Of a DNA stretch of 64,000 nt, positions 36,833 to 45,958 are shown one piece after another. The notes below the pieces were generated by a model, which saw nothing but the letters and a program-made list of their open reading frames with translations, was not told where the DNA came from and did not search any database. The translations under genes and the position numbers were made by a program. Numbering within the stretch: position 1 is the stretch's first letter; the number at the start of each line of letters is the position of its first letter. The DNA lies in contig CAXBDK010000005.1 in NCBI GenBank assembly GCA_963974715.1, forward strand, positions 124,001 to 188,000, written 5' to 3'. Source of the DNA: Sediminicola sp963974715 (GTDB lineage: Bacteria; Bacteroidota; Bacteroidia; Flavobacteriales; Flavobacteriaceae).

Positions 36833-37849
36833 TGTCGGCAGCAGCTCCAAAAACATCCCGTGCATTTCATCGGTATAATCCAAATGCGTCACGATCCGCA
36901 GTTTTCCTTGCCCCATTCCGATAAGCAACACCCCTCTCTCCTTTAGTTTGGCCACAAAGGTTTCGGAAGGAAGGTAGGATTCATCAATTTCGAAAATAAT
37001 GATATTTGTCTCAATGGGCTCCACTTTTTTTATAAAGGCCAATCCTTCCAGTACCTTGCCAATTTCCTTGGCTTTTCTATGATCTTTGGTCATTCGGTGC
37101 CATTGGTGGTCCACGGCATAGATGCCCGCAGCCGCCAGAAATCCCGCCTGCCTCATCCCACCTCCCAATACCTTTCTGACCCGAAGTGCCTTCTGCATCA
37201 GTTCCTTGCTGCCCAATAGCACGGATCCCACTGGACATCCCAGTCCTTTGCTAAGGCATACGCTGATCGTGTGGAAAACTTGACCATACTGCACTGGCGT
37301 TTCTTTTTTTTCCACTAGGGCGTTCCATATTCTGGCCCCGTCCAAATGAAAGGCAAGGCCATGCAGGTTGCAGACTTCCCGGATGGCGAGGATCTCATCA
37401 AAATCCCAACAGGCACCGCCCCCTTTATTGGTGGTGTTCTCCAAACATACCAAGCTGGTCAGGGGACTGTGGTAAAAGTCGGGCGGGTTGATGGCGGCCC
37501 TTACCTGCTCGGCCGTCATCATGCCCCTATGTCCATCCACGAGCCTGCATGAGACCCCACTGTTAAAACTTATGCCCCCGCCTTCGTAGTTATATACATG
37601 GGCATACTTGTCGCATATCAACTGCTCCGCAGGTTGCGTATGTAATTTTATGGCCGTTTGATTGGCCATGGTTCCACTGGGAAAGAACAGTGCCGCTTCC
37701 ATTCCAAAGAGGGAAGCCACTTTTTCCTCCAGTTGGTTCACGGTCGGATCGGTCTTAAAGACATCGTCCCCTACTTTTGCCGAAAGCATTGCGTCCAACA
37801 TTCCTGGGGAAGGTTTGGTGACGGTATCGCTGATAAGGTTTATTTCCAT
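36827..37849 (-). CDS. Low-specificity L-threonine aldolase / beta-eliminating lyase fold
   Basis: A 340-residue PLP enzyme of fold type I. The opening NLISDTVTKPSPGMLDAMLSAKVGDDVF is diagnostic of threonine aldolases. LACPVGS-type LSKGLGCPVGSVL carries the Schiff-base Lys, and DGARIWNA holds the ring-nitrogen Asp. It reversibly cleaves threonine or allo-threonine to glycine and acetaldehyde in the cytoplasm. It starts 15 bases after the stop of the upstream metalloprotease gene and may be co-transcribed with it. The specificity within the family is not readable. Confidence 0.9.
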   Translation of the reverse strand: MEINLISDTVTKPSPGMLDAMLSAKVGDDVFKTDPTVNQLEEKVASLFGMEAALFFPSGTMANQTAIKLHTQPAEQLICDKYAHVYNYEGGGISFNSGVSCRLVDGHRGMMTAEQVRAAINPPDFYHSPLTSLVCLENTTNKGGGACWDFDEILAIREVCNLHGLAFHLDGARIWNALVEKKETPVQYGQVFHTISVCLSKGLGCPVGSVLLGSKELMQKALRVRKVLGGGMRQAGFLAAAGIYAVDHQWHRMTKDHRKAKEIGKVLEGLAFIKKVEPIETNIIIFEIDESYLPSETFVAKLKERGVLLIGMGQGKLRIVTHLDYTDEMHGMFLELLPTL

Positions 37850-37864
37850 TTGTAAATTCTACGG

Positions 37865-40276
37865 CTATTTAAAGACTTCCATACATTCCATCCCAATGGG
37901 AGATCCATCAGGGATTACCGGGCTTGGAACCGCTTTGAACAGCTCCCTGTTTTCATAAAAGTCATCTATCCTTCGGACCATCTCCATATCATTTGCGTTT
38001 TGCACGTTTTTTCCCAGTTCGGTCCTTAAGGTTCGCAAGGTACCGTTTGCAATGGCATTGACCTGGGGATGTACCTTGTCATGTGCGGCCAAATTCATTA
38101 TATGGTATAACGTCCTATAATTGATGCTGTGCTGTACCTCCTGTAGATAGGGATCTTTTTTACCGTTTCCAAAGGTAGCTTTTGTAAGGGATTCAAGTAA
38201 GTTTTCGAACCCGATATTCTTTGGATCCAGACCCTTTTGTTGGATAAGTCTGGAAGCCCGTTCGGGATGCAGCAACAGTTCCAAGGTCATGTCCGCTGCC
38301 GTCTCCGGCGCCGAAAGGGCATCAAAAGCGACTCCCGTTCTTCCTTTGAAAGATTCCCTGGTCCTGCCATACCCAATTGCCCGAGGTGGAAAAAGAGGTA
38401 GCTTGTCCGCAGGAATGGCGATGGTCTCCGCATCCAAGGTGGTCAAGATTTCGGCAAGGGCCTTTTTTTGAAGGTCTTTATCCACCATTTCAACGGTGAG
38501 CTGGCCATCCCCCTTCACCGTATAATTATAATCCAATCCCCCAATAAGTTTGCTTACGGCCTCTGTCTGGTACCGATGGAAGAAATAAAGAGGGGCGAAT
38601 ACATCTTCCAGAACCGAGTTGGCTTCGTTTTTTCGTATGTTATCAATGGAAAAATGCGCTATGCCCAACTTGCGGACATCCAGCATGGCCCGCAATTCTT
38701 TTTCTGGACTCTTTCCATTGTCCCATAAATGGGCCAAGGCATGGGCCCCGCCCGTTGGCCTGGCATCGCTATCCGAAATATAGCGCAATCCCTTTTCACT
38801 GGCCTTCTCCAACAGCTTGTTAAGGCCTTCCCTTTCGGCTCCCTTTGGAAAATCGGAGTAGGAATACCCAACGATCACCTTGTCCCATTCCCCAATTCCC
38901 GTGGCATACGCGCCATCAAAGGAAACTTGCCCGTCCTTGATCGAAAACTGTGGATGGGGGTAATCCATTACCGATGCCCTTTCGTTGATGCTCGCGGCAA
39001 AATTATGGGCAAAACCCAGTGTATGTCCTATTTCATGTGCCGAGAGTTGGCGTATCCTGGCAAGTGCCATCTCCAACATGGTATCGTGGTTGTCATCCCT
39101 TTCGGCAAAGGGCCGATCCATAAGGGCCTGTGCTATTAAAAAATCCTGACGTATCCGAAGGCTGCCCAAACTCACATGTCCCTTTATGATCTCGCCCGTT
39201 CGTGGGTCGGTTATACTGCTTCCGTAGCTCCAGCCCCTTGTAGATCGGTGTACCCACTGAATTACGTTGTACCTTACATCCAAGGGATCTGCGTCATCCG
39301 GTAGCATGATCAATTGAAAGGCATTCTTATACCCAATGGCTTCAAATGCCTGGTTCCACCAGCGTCCCCCCTCCAGCAGTGCCGAACGTACGGGTTCCGG
39401 GGTTCCATTGTCCAAATAATAGATGATGGGCTTCTTGGCTTCGCTGACCGCGGCTGTGGGATCTTTTTTCTCCAATCTATGGCGCGTGACAAACTGTTTT
39501 AAAATGGGCTCCTCTACAGGGGTTGCATAGTCGTAATAGGAAAAGGGATACGACCCACTGCGCGGGTCGAATTCCCTTTTTTCATATCCATCATCGGGAA
39601 GCGCTATAAAGGAATGGTGCTGGTTTACGGTAACGAGGTCCGCATTGGGGGTCACAGACCTGATATGGGATCCCTGTGCTTGCCCCGAAAAGGTCAGCAG
39701 CACGTCCATTTCCACATTCTGTGGAAATGCCTTGGTACGTTCCATGTTCATGGCGCTCTTGGACGTATCCAACTTATAGGTCCCCTGTTCGGCATCTTTA
39801 AGTCTTTTGGCCACACCATGGGTATCCTGTACCAAAAAATCGGAGAGGTCTATAACATAGGTACCATCTTTCTCTTCCTCTATTTTAAAGCCAAACAGCA
39901 CGGATTTGGCAAAAGCCTGTTCCACCGACTTTTTTTCAAGCAAATTATCGGTCAGTGCCCTAAATTTTAAATTCGGCTGGACCAATAGCAGTTTGTTGCC
40001 CGCTCTTTTAAAGTACACCACCTGCTCATTGCCCAATTGGCCGCGATCCAGTCCCAGATCATTGCTTCCAATGCCGTTACTAAGGGAATAGACATATAAA
40101 AATTCCTTTTCAAGGGCATTTACTTCCATATACAATTTGTCGGTACCGGCATCATAGTATAAGGAAAACAATCCCTCAAATTTTTCAAAAGCTTTGCTCT
40201 TTTCGGAAAATTGCGCCGTCATGGCAGTGGTACAACATAGGACGATCAGGGCGATCGATACATATATGCTTTTCAT
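37865..40276 (-). CDS. Secreted zinc metalloprotease (DUF5117/DUF4953 type)
   Basis: An 803-residue exported protein with a signal peptide (about 1-21, ending TAMTAQ). The catalytic motif is LSAHEIGHTLGFAHNF, a complete HExxHxxGxxH, with a downstream VMDYPHPQ resembling a Met-turn. Upstream of it lies the family's DUF5117-like N-terminal region (GLFSLYYDAGTDKLY), and downstream the long DUF4953 part. It presumably degrades proteins in the periplasm or at the cell surface. The threonine aldolase follows 15 bases later on the same strand. Confidence 0.88.
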   Translation of the reverse strand: MKSIYVSIALIVLCCTTAMTAQFSEKSKAFEKFEGLFSLYYDAGTDKLYMEVNALEKEFLYVYSLSNGIGSNDLGLDRGQLGNEQVVYFKRAGNKLLLVQPNLKFRALTDNLLEKKSVEQAFAKSVLFGFKIEEEKDGTYVIDLSDFLVQDTHGVAKRLKDAEQGTYKLDTSKSAMNMERTKAFPQNVEMDVLLTFSGQAQGSHIRSVTPNADLVTVNQHHSFIALPDDGYEKREFDPRSGSYPFSYYDYATPVEEPILKQFVTRHRLEKKDPTAAVSEAKKPIIYYLDNGTPEPVRSALLEGGRWWNQAFEAIGYKNAFQLIMLPDDADPLDVRYNVIQWVHRSTRGWSYGSSITDPRTGEIIKGHVSLGSLRIRQDFLIAQALMDRPFAERDDNHDTMLEMALARIRQLSAHEIGHTLGFAHNFAASINERASVMDYPHPQFSIKDGQVSFDGAYATGIGEWDKVIVGYSYSDFPKGAEREGLNKLLEKASEKGLRYISDSDARPTGGAHALAHLWDNGKSPEKELRAMLDVRKLGIAHFSIDNIRKNEANSVLEDVFAPLYFFHRYQTEAVSKLIGGLDYNYTVKGDGQLTVEMVDKDLQKKALAEILTTLDAETIAIPADKLPLFPPRAIGYGRTRESFKGRTGVAFDALSAPETAADMTLELLLHPERASRLIQQKGLDPKNIGFENLLESLTKATFGNGKKDPYLQEVQHSINYRTLYHIMNLAAHDKVHPQVNAIANGTLRTLRTELGKNVQNANDMEMVRRIDDFYENRELFKAVPSPVIPDGSPIGMECMEVFK

Positions 40277-40465
40277 CTTTGTTTGGTTTAGGCCTTAAAC
40301 TTAAATAAAATACACGGTATAATGGATATTAAGAAATATTGTGAAAAAAAATATTCAACTTCCAAATAATATGAAACGATTTTTAGGGACATGATAAAAT
40401 AATGGGAGATTTCCTCCCATTCCTATAAGTGGGCAGGGAAATTGCCTATCTTGAAGGAAAAAAGT

Positions 40466-41932
40466 ATGGATTCCAAAGCTGCCAATCCCATGTTTTCTTC
40501 CTATGAAAGGAACCCAGATCTTTTCGATGAGGTTTTTGACAAGGACGGTGCCACCAAAAATGTCTATAGAACATTGCTGAAACTGTACGGCGACCATTCC
40601 ATCAAAGAATATGTTAACCTGAACAACAAGGCAAAGTCTTCCTTTTTCAACCAGGGCATTACCTTTCAGGTGTACGGTGACCAAGACACCAAGGAAAAGA
40701 TATTTCCCTTTGATCTTTTCCCAAGGATACTGGATGCCGAGGAATGGGATATTATAGAGCGAGGGGCCATTCAGCGCAGCAAGGCGCTCAACCTTTTTCT
40801 ATGGGACATCTATCATGAAAAACAGATCATAAAGGATGGTATAGTGCCTTTGGACCTGATCAGTTCATCGGCCAATTACCTTCACCAAATGATCGGGGTA
40901 GATCCCCCTGGCGGTATTTACAACCATATCTCGGGAACCGATATCATTAAACATTCGGACGGAAAATATTATGTTCTTGAAGATAACATTAGGTGCCCCT
41001 CCGGGGTGAGTTATGTGATCTGTAACAGAACGGCCCTAAAGAGGGCACTGTTCGGTGTGTTCAACCATTACCAGACACATACGGTGACCAATTATGCCGA
41101 AAACCTCCTGCAGATATTGGAAGGGGTAAAACCACATGGGGTGGATGTCCCCAATTGTGTGGTGCTCACCCCTGGAATATACAATTCCGCTTATTACGAA
41201 CATTCCTATCTCGCAAAGGCCATGGGAGTGGAACTGGTGGAAGGAAGGGATCTCTTTGTGGAGAACGATTTTGTCTATATGAAGACCATCAGGGGCGCGC
41301 TTAAAGTGGACGTGATCTATAGAAGGGTGGACGACCTTTTTCTGGACCCCTTGGAATTCAGGCCCGATTCTTCATTGGGCACCCCAGGGCTTTTCACGGC
41401 CTACAAAAAAGGCAACGTATGTTTGGCCAATGCACCGGGGACCGGGGTTGCCGATGATAAGGCCGTATACATTTATATGCCCAAGATCATAGAGTATTAT
41501 CTTGGGGAAAAACCTATCTTGAACAATGTCCAAACGTATCACTGCAGTAAGCCCGATGATCTAAAATATGTTTTGGAGCATATTGCCGAACTGGTGGTGA
41601 AACCTGTGGACGAATCGGGCGGTTATGGCATTTCCATAGGAAGCTGTCTTACCAAGGACGAAATTCTAAGGGTCAAGGCCGAAATAATGGCCAATCCCAG
41701 AAAATACATTGCACAACCGATCATGTCGCTGTCGGTGCACCCCACTTACATCGATGATCGTGAATCCTTTGAACAGCGCCATGTGGACCTTCGTACATTT
41801 ACCCTGCTCGGGGATCAAATGGAGTTTGTACTCAAAGGGGGGCTGTCACGGGTAGCGCTCAAAAAAGGCAACCTGATCGTTAACTCCTCACAGGGCGGGG
41901 GCTCAAAGGATACATGGGTGTTAAAAAAATAA
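40466..41932 (+). CDS. Circularly permuted type 2 ATP-grasp protein
   Basis: A 488-residue protein of the circularly permuted ATP-grasp type 2 family. Landmarks are VNLNNKAKSSFFNQGITF, YYVLEDNIRCPSGVSYVI (an ATP-grasp acidic segment), VVKPVDESGGYGISIG (the nucleotide-binding strand and loop) and RHVDLRTFTLL near the end. ATP-grasp enzymes ligate carboxylates to amines or thiols through acyl-phosphates. Together with the alpha-E and transglutaminase genes that follow, it forms a predicted amide-bond-forming system. ATG 40466 is preferred over TTG 40442; a GAAGGA ribosome site precedes it. Confidence 0.9.
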   Translation: MDSKAANPMFSSYERNPDLFDEVFDKDGATKNVYRTLLKLYGDHSIKEYVNLNNKAKSSFFNQGITFQVYGDQDTKEKIFPFDLFPRILDAEEWDIIERGAIQRSKALNLFLWDIYHEKQIIKDGIVPLDLISSSANYLHQMIGVDPPGGIYNHISGTDIIKHSDGKYYVLEDNIRCPSGVSYVICNRTALKRALFGVFNHYQTHTVTNYAENLLQILEGVKPHGVDVPNCVVLTPGIYNSAYYEHSYLAKAMGVELVEGRDLFVENDFVYMKTIRGALKVDVIYRRVDDLFLDPLEFRPDSSLGTPGLFTAYKKGNVCLANAPGTGVADDKAVYIYMPKIIEYYLGEKPILNNVQTYHCSKPDDLKYVLEHIAELVVKPVDESGGYGISIGSCLTKDEILRVKAEIMANPRKYIAQPIMSLSVHPTYIDDRESFEQRHVDLRTFTLLGDQMEFVLKGGLSRVALKKGNLIVNSSQGGGSKDTWVLKK

Positions 41933-42210
41933 CCGATTTATGCAACGGCACCGGAAACAAACACGGTAAAGACCTCCAATTTCCAAGAGTGCCCCAAGTG
42001 GCGGCCGTAGATTGGCCCCATATATGTTCGATGCGTATAAAATTATGGGCTAAAATGGCGAAAAATGCCACATATGGACCTGTCCAAGATATTCAACTAC
42101 CTCTGGCAAGTCCATGGGGAATTAAAAAAAACTTATCCCACCTAGACGAAGGGCGTCGGGTAACAGAACCCATTTAATGGGATTTAATCAACTTAAACAC
42201 CAAAGCATAT
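41933..42210 (+). other. Noncoding gap inside the ATP-grasp cluster
   Basis: 278 bases separate the ATP-grasp and alpha-E genes. The stretch includes the dispersed motif TTATCCCACCTAGA (42133-42146) and the palindrome CCCATTTAATGGG, which recurs before the gene at 45959. The frame open through it (41914-42177) has no protein-like character. It may hold a promoter for the last two genes; I see no clear -7 element. Confidence 0.4.
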
Positions 42211-43158
42211 ATGTTAGCAAGAGTTGCGAATAACCTTTTCTGGATGGGCCGTTATATTGAGCGTTCGGAACATGTTGCCCGTTACCTGAACGTAAATTAT
42301 TTTTCCTCTTTGGATGCGCCCAACCAGCTCTCCCAGTCCCGACAGTTTGTACTGCGCTCCATGATGTTCATGATCGGACAAAAGGTTACGGACGATGAAG
42401 AGATGCTCAGGGAAGAGGACGTTCTTTACAATATCGGGCTGAACACTGAAATGCCCTATTCCATCATCAACAACGTAAGGTATGCAAGGGAAAATGCAAA
42501 TAGCGCCAGGGACCTTATATCCACTGAACTTTATGAGGCCATCAATAAATTTTACCATTTTGTGCTCAACTATCCGGTAGATGATTTTGTAAAAAGGGGT
42601 TTGCACGATTTCACCATAAACATAACAGAAATGACCGCCGTCCTGAGGGCCAAGATACGGGGGACCCTGTTACACGATGAGGTGTACGCCATCATCATGA
42701 TGGGCATCAACATAGAAAGGGCAACCCAAATAATCAGGATCATCAATACCAAGTTCAACGATGCCGTAAAGGCTCAGGGAAGTTATGGTGACAAGGTGGG
42801 CAACAGTTTTGAGTGGACCACCCTCCTAAAATGTGCCGAATCGTACGATATGATGCGCCGGTATTATAAAAAACCACCGACCAGTATATCTACCTTGGAA
42901 TTCCTTATCTTGAACCCCGATTGTCCCAGATCTGTCATGAACAGTATCAATCAGGTGCACAGGCACATAAAGGTCTTGGACCAGGCACATGTCCCCTTAA
43001 AAAATTCGACTTCCTTCCTGGTAAGCAAGATGAAGGCGGAGTACGAATTTAAGTATGCCGAGGAAATAGAGGAGGACATACAGGGATTTATTGAGAAAAT
43101 TTTGGAAGGTCTGGTTCAGATCGGTCTAAAAATGGAAAAAGAGTTTTTTAACTATTGA
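42211..43158 (+). CDS. Alpha-E domain-containing protein
   Basis: A 315-residue all-helical protein of the alpha-E family. MLARVANNLFWMGRYIERSEHVARYLNV is the typical opening, with conserved ARYL and ER residues, and WTTLLKCAESYDMMRRYY in the middle. Comparative work (Iyer, Aravind and colleagues) places alpha-E proteins in operons with permuted ATP-grasp and transglutaminase genes and predicts a peptide-ligation role. No enzymatic activity has been established for the domain. The transglutaminase gene follows 25 bases downstream. Confidence 0.9.
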   Translation: MLARVANNLFWMGRYIERSEHVARYLNVNYFSSLDAPNQLSQSRQFVLRSMMFMIGQKVTDDEEMLREEDVLYNIGLNTEMPYSIINNVRYARENANSARDLISTELYEAINKFYHFVLNYPVDDFVKRGLHDFTINITEMTAVLRAKIRGTLLHDEVYAIIMMGINIERATQIIRIINTKFNDAVKAQGSYGDKVGNSFEWTTLLKCAESYDMMRRYYKKPPTSISTLEFLILNPDCPRSVMNSINQVHRHIKVLDQAHVPLKNSTSFLVSKMKAEYEFKYAEEIEEDIQGFIEKILEGLVQIGLKMEKEFFNY

Positions 43159-43183
43159 AAGTATAATAACCTACCGTACAAAG

Positions 43184-44035
43184 ATGTCCTTGGAATATTC
43201 CATTACCTACTCAGCGGAAAACCAATATGAAAATTGGGTGGATGAAGCTTTTTTGCAGTTCTTGATCATTCCGGAGGACAACTCCGATCAGGAACTGTTG
43301 GGCATTACCTTTACAAATACCCTTCGGCTTCCACATGAATTCTCCCTGAACGGACTCGGTTTTAGGACCATTAAGGTGCATCCAAAGACCCGTTTTAAGG
43401 ATATCGGGTTTAAGGCCGTTTTTAAGGTAAGGAAACATTCCATGAACCCTTTTGAGAACAGTTCCATGGAACTTGGTCAAAAAGATCATGATCTGGTGGC
43501 ATCGCTCGCCTTTAAGGTGGATCACGAGCCTTACCTAAAGATTACGCCCTTTACGCAACTCCCTGTCGACAAGCAGGACCTATATCTATTCAATAAGGAC
43601 CTTCCCCTTTTCCAAAACCTCCAAGACCTTAACAGTTGGGTCTTTGAGCACCTTGTCTTTAAGACCAATGTGACCGCTGTGGACACGCCTTTGGAAGAAG
43701 TAGTGCGCTTAAGACAAGGGGTATGTCAGGATTTTACCCATCTGTTCTGCGCCCTATCCCGCAGGAACCATATTCCTACCCGGTATGTTTCCGGATATCT
43801 TCACCAGGGAAACGGTTATTTTGGCGACTCCCAAATGCACGCTTGGACAGAATGTTTTGTACCTGGGATGGGATGGATCGGTTTTGACCCTACCAATAAC
43901 CTCCTGGCCAGTGAAAACCACATCAAGGTAGCTCATGGCAAGGATTATACCGACTGCCCCCCTCTGAAAGGAGTGGTGTATTCCATCGGCAAAAATAAAA
44001 CCTCCCATACGGTCGAAGTTTCTTCACAACAATAA
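43184..44035 (+). CDS. Transglutaminase-like cysteine protease-fold protein
   Basis: A 283-residue protein of the transglutaminase-like superfamily. An N-terminal beta domain (about 1-140, SLEYSITYSAENQYENWVDEAFLQ) precedes the core. The catalytic Cys lies in RLRQGVCQDFTHLF, His in HAWTECFVPG and Asp in WIGFDPTNN. These enzymes cleave or transfer amide bonds. It completes the ATP-grasp/alpha-E/transglutaminase trio and could trim or hydrolyse the product made by the ATP-grasp enzyme. No signal peptide. Confidence 0.9.
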   Translation: MSLEYSITYSAENQYENWVDEAFLQFLIIPEDNSDQELLGITFTNTLRLPHEFSLNGLGFRTIKVHPKTRFKDIGFKAVFKVRKHSMNPFENSSMELGQKDHDLVASLAFKVDHEPYLKITPFTQLPVDKQDLYLFNKDLPLFQNLQDLNSWVFEHLVFKTNVTAVDTPLEEVVRLRQGVCQDFTHLFCALSRRNHIPTRYVSGYLHQGNGYFGDSQMHAWTECFVPGMGWIGFDPTNNLLASENHIKVAHGKDYTDCPPLKGVVYSIGKNKTSHTVEVSSQQ

Positions 44036-44076
44036 ATAAGCTGTGGGTTTTGTTTAAAAATCCCATAAAAGAAGCT

Positions 44077-44084
44077 TATTTTTG
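44077..44084 (+). promoter_or_regulatory. -7 element TATTTTTG for prfB
   Basis: TATTTTTG fits TAnnTTTG and lies 20 bases before the prfB ATG. A TTTG at 44049-44052 could be the -33 element, at a rather long spacing of 24 bases. Confidence 0.45.
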
Positions 44085-44104
44085 AGGTTCAAAACTGTAA
44101 AAAC

Positions 44105-45203
44105 ATGATCACTACCGAAATTTATAAGAGTCTGTTGGATCGCCTTGGGGCGTTAAGGAGGTATCTTTGACTTGGATGCCAAGCTTATAGAGATAGAAAA
44201 TGAAGAGGAGAAGACCCTAGAACCCGATTTCTGGAACAATCCCCAAGTCGCACAGGTCCATATGAAAGCCATCCAATCCAAAAAGAAATGGGTGGACGAT
44301 TTTAATATGTCCAAAAATCTATTGGAAGATCTGGAGGTGTTCCTGGAACTCCGAAAAGAAGGGGAAATTGCCGAGGAGGAGGTTGAACAGCAGTACCAAA
44401 AGGTATTGGCCGCACTAGAGGCAATGGAATTCAAGAACATGCTTTCGGAAGAAGGGGACGATCTGAGTGCGGTCCTGCAGATTACCGCAGGTGCCGGTGG
44501 TACCGAAAGTTGTGACTGGGCATCCATGTTGATGCGCATGTACCTTATGTGGTGCAACAACAATAATTTTAAGGTAAAGGAAGTCAATTTTCAGGAAGGG
44601 GATGTGGCCGGTATCAAAACCGTGACCTTAGAAATAGAAGGTGATTATGCCTTTGGCTGGTTAAAGGGCGAAAACGGGGTACACCGACTGGTACGTATTT
44701 CCCCCTTCGACAGTAATGCAAAAAGACATACTTCCTTTGCTTCCGTATATGTTTATCCACTGGTGGACGATAGCATTGTGATCGAAGTGAACCCCGCGGA
44801 TATCTCTTGGGCATTTGCCCGTTCCGGAGGTGCAGGCGGGCAAAACGTGAACAAGGTGGAAACTAAGGCCATCCTAACGCACCATCCCACGGGAATTGTG
44901 GTACATAATTCGGAGACCAGGTCGCAATTGGATAACAGGGAAAATGCAATGAGATTGTTGAAGTCTCAGTTGTACGAAATCGAACTCCGTAAGAAAATGG
45001 AGGCCCGTAACGAGATAGAAGCCTCCAAAATGAAAATTGAATGGGGATCCCAGATCCGTAATTATGTCATGCACCCCTATAAACTCATAAAGGATGTCAG
45101 GACCGGAGAGGAAACGGGCAACGTGGATGCTGTTATGGACGGCAATATTGACCCTTTCCTAAAAGCCTATCTTATGATGATGGGACAAAAGGAAAATCAA
45201 TAG
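44105..45203 (+). CDS. prfB: Peptide chain release factor 2, with programmed +1 frameshift
   Basis: Release factor 2, which terminates translation at UGA and UAA. The gene is read in two frames. ATG 44105 opens 21 codons ending CTT (44165-44167), then the in-frame stop TGA 44168-44170. Slipping by one base continues from 44169 to the stop at 45203, giving 365 residues, the usual RF2 length. AGGAGG just upstream of CTT-TGA-C is the standard stimulator. The main part holds the stop-codon tripeptide SPF (ISPFDSNAKRH) and the peptidyl-release motif GGQ in RSGGAGGQNVNK. The frameshift makes RF2 level self-regulating. Confidence 0.95.
44156..44171 (+). promoter_or_regulatory. Programmed frameshift site of prfB
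   Basis: AGGAGGTATCTTTGAC: a Shine-Dalgarno-like AGGAGG, then CTT followed by the in-frame TGA and C. This is the canonical RF2 +1 recoding site: low RF2 lets the ribosome slip to the downstream frame. Confidence 0.95.
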
Positions 45204-45296
45204 CCCAAAAGCAAGCCTCGGGCACTGAGCTAATATCAACAAACATTTCGGCACTCGTGCCGGCATATAATAAATCCCACCTAGAGAGCAAAACAG
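45204..45296. repeat. Intergenic element with the dispersed AAATCCCACCTA motif
   Basis: Contains GGCACTCGTGCC (45250-45261), a palindromic stem, and AAATCCCACCTA (45272-45283). It is the closest match to the motif at 16025 and 42133 and is likewise confined to a gap between genes. Confidence 0.4.
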
Positions 45297-45638
45297 ATGA
45301 TTAAAATATACCACAACCCCAGATGTCAAAAATCAAGGGAAGCCCTTGCAATTCTGGAAGATTCCCAAAAAGAATTTAAAGTGATAAAATACCTGGAAGA
45401 AGTTCCCACCAAGGAGGAGCTTCGCGAAATATTGTCCTGCCTATCCATCTCGGCGGAAAATCTGGTGCGCAAAAACGAACCTATTTGGAAGGAAAAGTAC
45501 CGCGGGAGGCTGCTATCGGAAGAAGACATCATCAATGCCATGATAGCGCACCCGAACTTAATGGAACGCCCTATCGTAATAGATGGAAAGAAGGCCATCA
45601 TTGGACGACCACCGGAAAACATTTCCCAAATTCTGTAG
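45297..45638 (+). CDS. ArsC-family thiol reductase (Spx/ArsC fold)
   Basis: A 113-residue thioredoxin-fold protein of the ArsC family. The opening IKIYHNPRCQKSREALAIL has the single Cys near residue 9 of the glutaredoxin-coupled arsenate reductases; RPIVIDGKKAIIGRPPE carries the C-terminal Arg motif typical of ArsC. No other ars genes are near, so arsenate may not be the real substrate; such proteins also include YffB-like relatives. It starts about 90 bases after prfB and is probably transcribed separately. Confidence 0.85.
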   Translation: MIKIYHNPRCQKSREALAILEDSQKEFKVIKYLEEVPTKEELREILSCLSISAENLVRKNEPIWKEKYRGRLLSEEDIINAMIAHPNLMERPIVIDGKKAIIGRPPENISQIL

Positions 45639-45949
45639 AACAGGAAAGTACATACGGTTGGTTGGAGGATGCACAACTTCGGGGCGAACTTGCGGGAGAA
45701 TGACGAAAACCAACAACATTCCGCCCCAAGGCCGTCCGCCCTCCCCTGACGGAAAATTCGGGGATGGCCCCGAACAGCAAAATCCACTAAGAGGGTTAAT
45801 TAAGTTTCCCCGAAGTATTAATTTTAAGGAAGAAACTTATTCCACTTCTACACGGAGCCCTGGGGCAACAATGCCCATTTAATGGGATTTAACATACTTT
45901 TAACCAACTGGGCTTAAACCATCGGCTACATTTGAAATCTAACTAATCC
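45639..45949 (+). other. Gap of about 310 bases with promoter and palindrome
   Basis: No gene is supported here: the open frames have no protein-like character. CCCATTTAATGGGATTTAA (about 45874-45892) repeats a 19-base string found upstream of the alpha-E gene (42170-42188). TACATTTG (45927-45934) fits the -7 consensus, 25 bases before the start used at 45959. Confidence 0.45.
45927..45934 (+). promoter_or_regulatory. -7 element TACATTTG
   Basis: Matches TAnnTTTG and is placed to drive the secreted protein and the receptor gene behind it. The -33 element is unclear. Confidence 0.45.
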
Positions 45950-45958
45950 ATGACGATC

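Noticed and set aside
41914..42177. 87-codon frame between ATP-grasp and alpha-E genes
   Set aside because: It begins inside the ATP-grasp gene and runs across intergenic repeats with no protein-like features.
45297..45638. An arsenic-resistance operon
   Set aside because: Only the ArsC-like gene is present; no arsB/acr3 or arsR neighbour.
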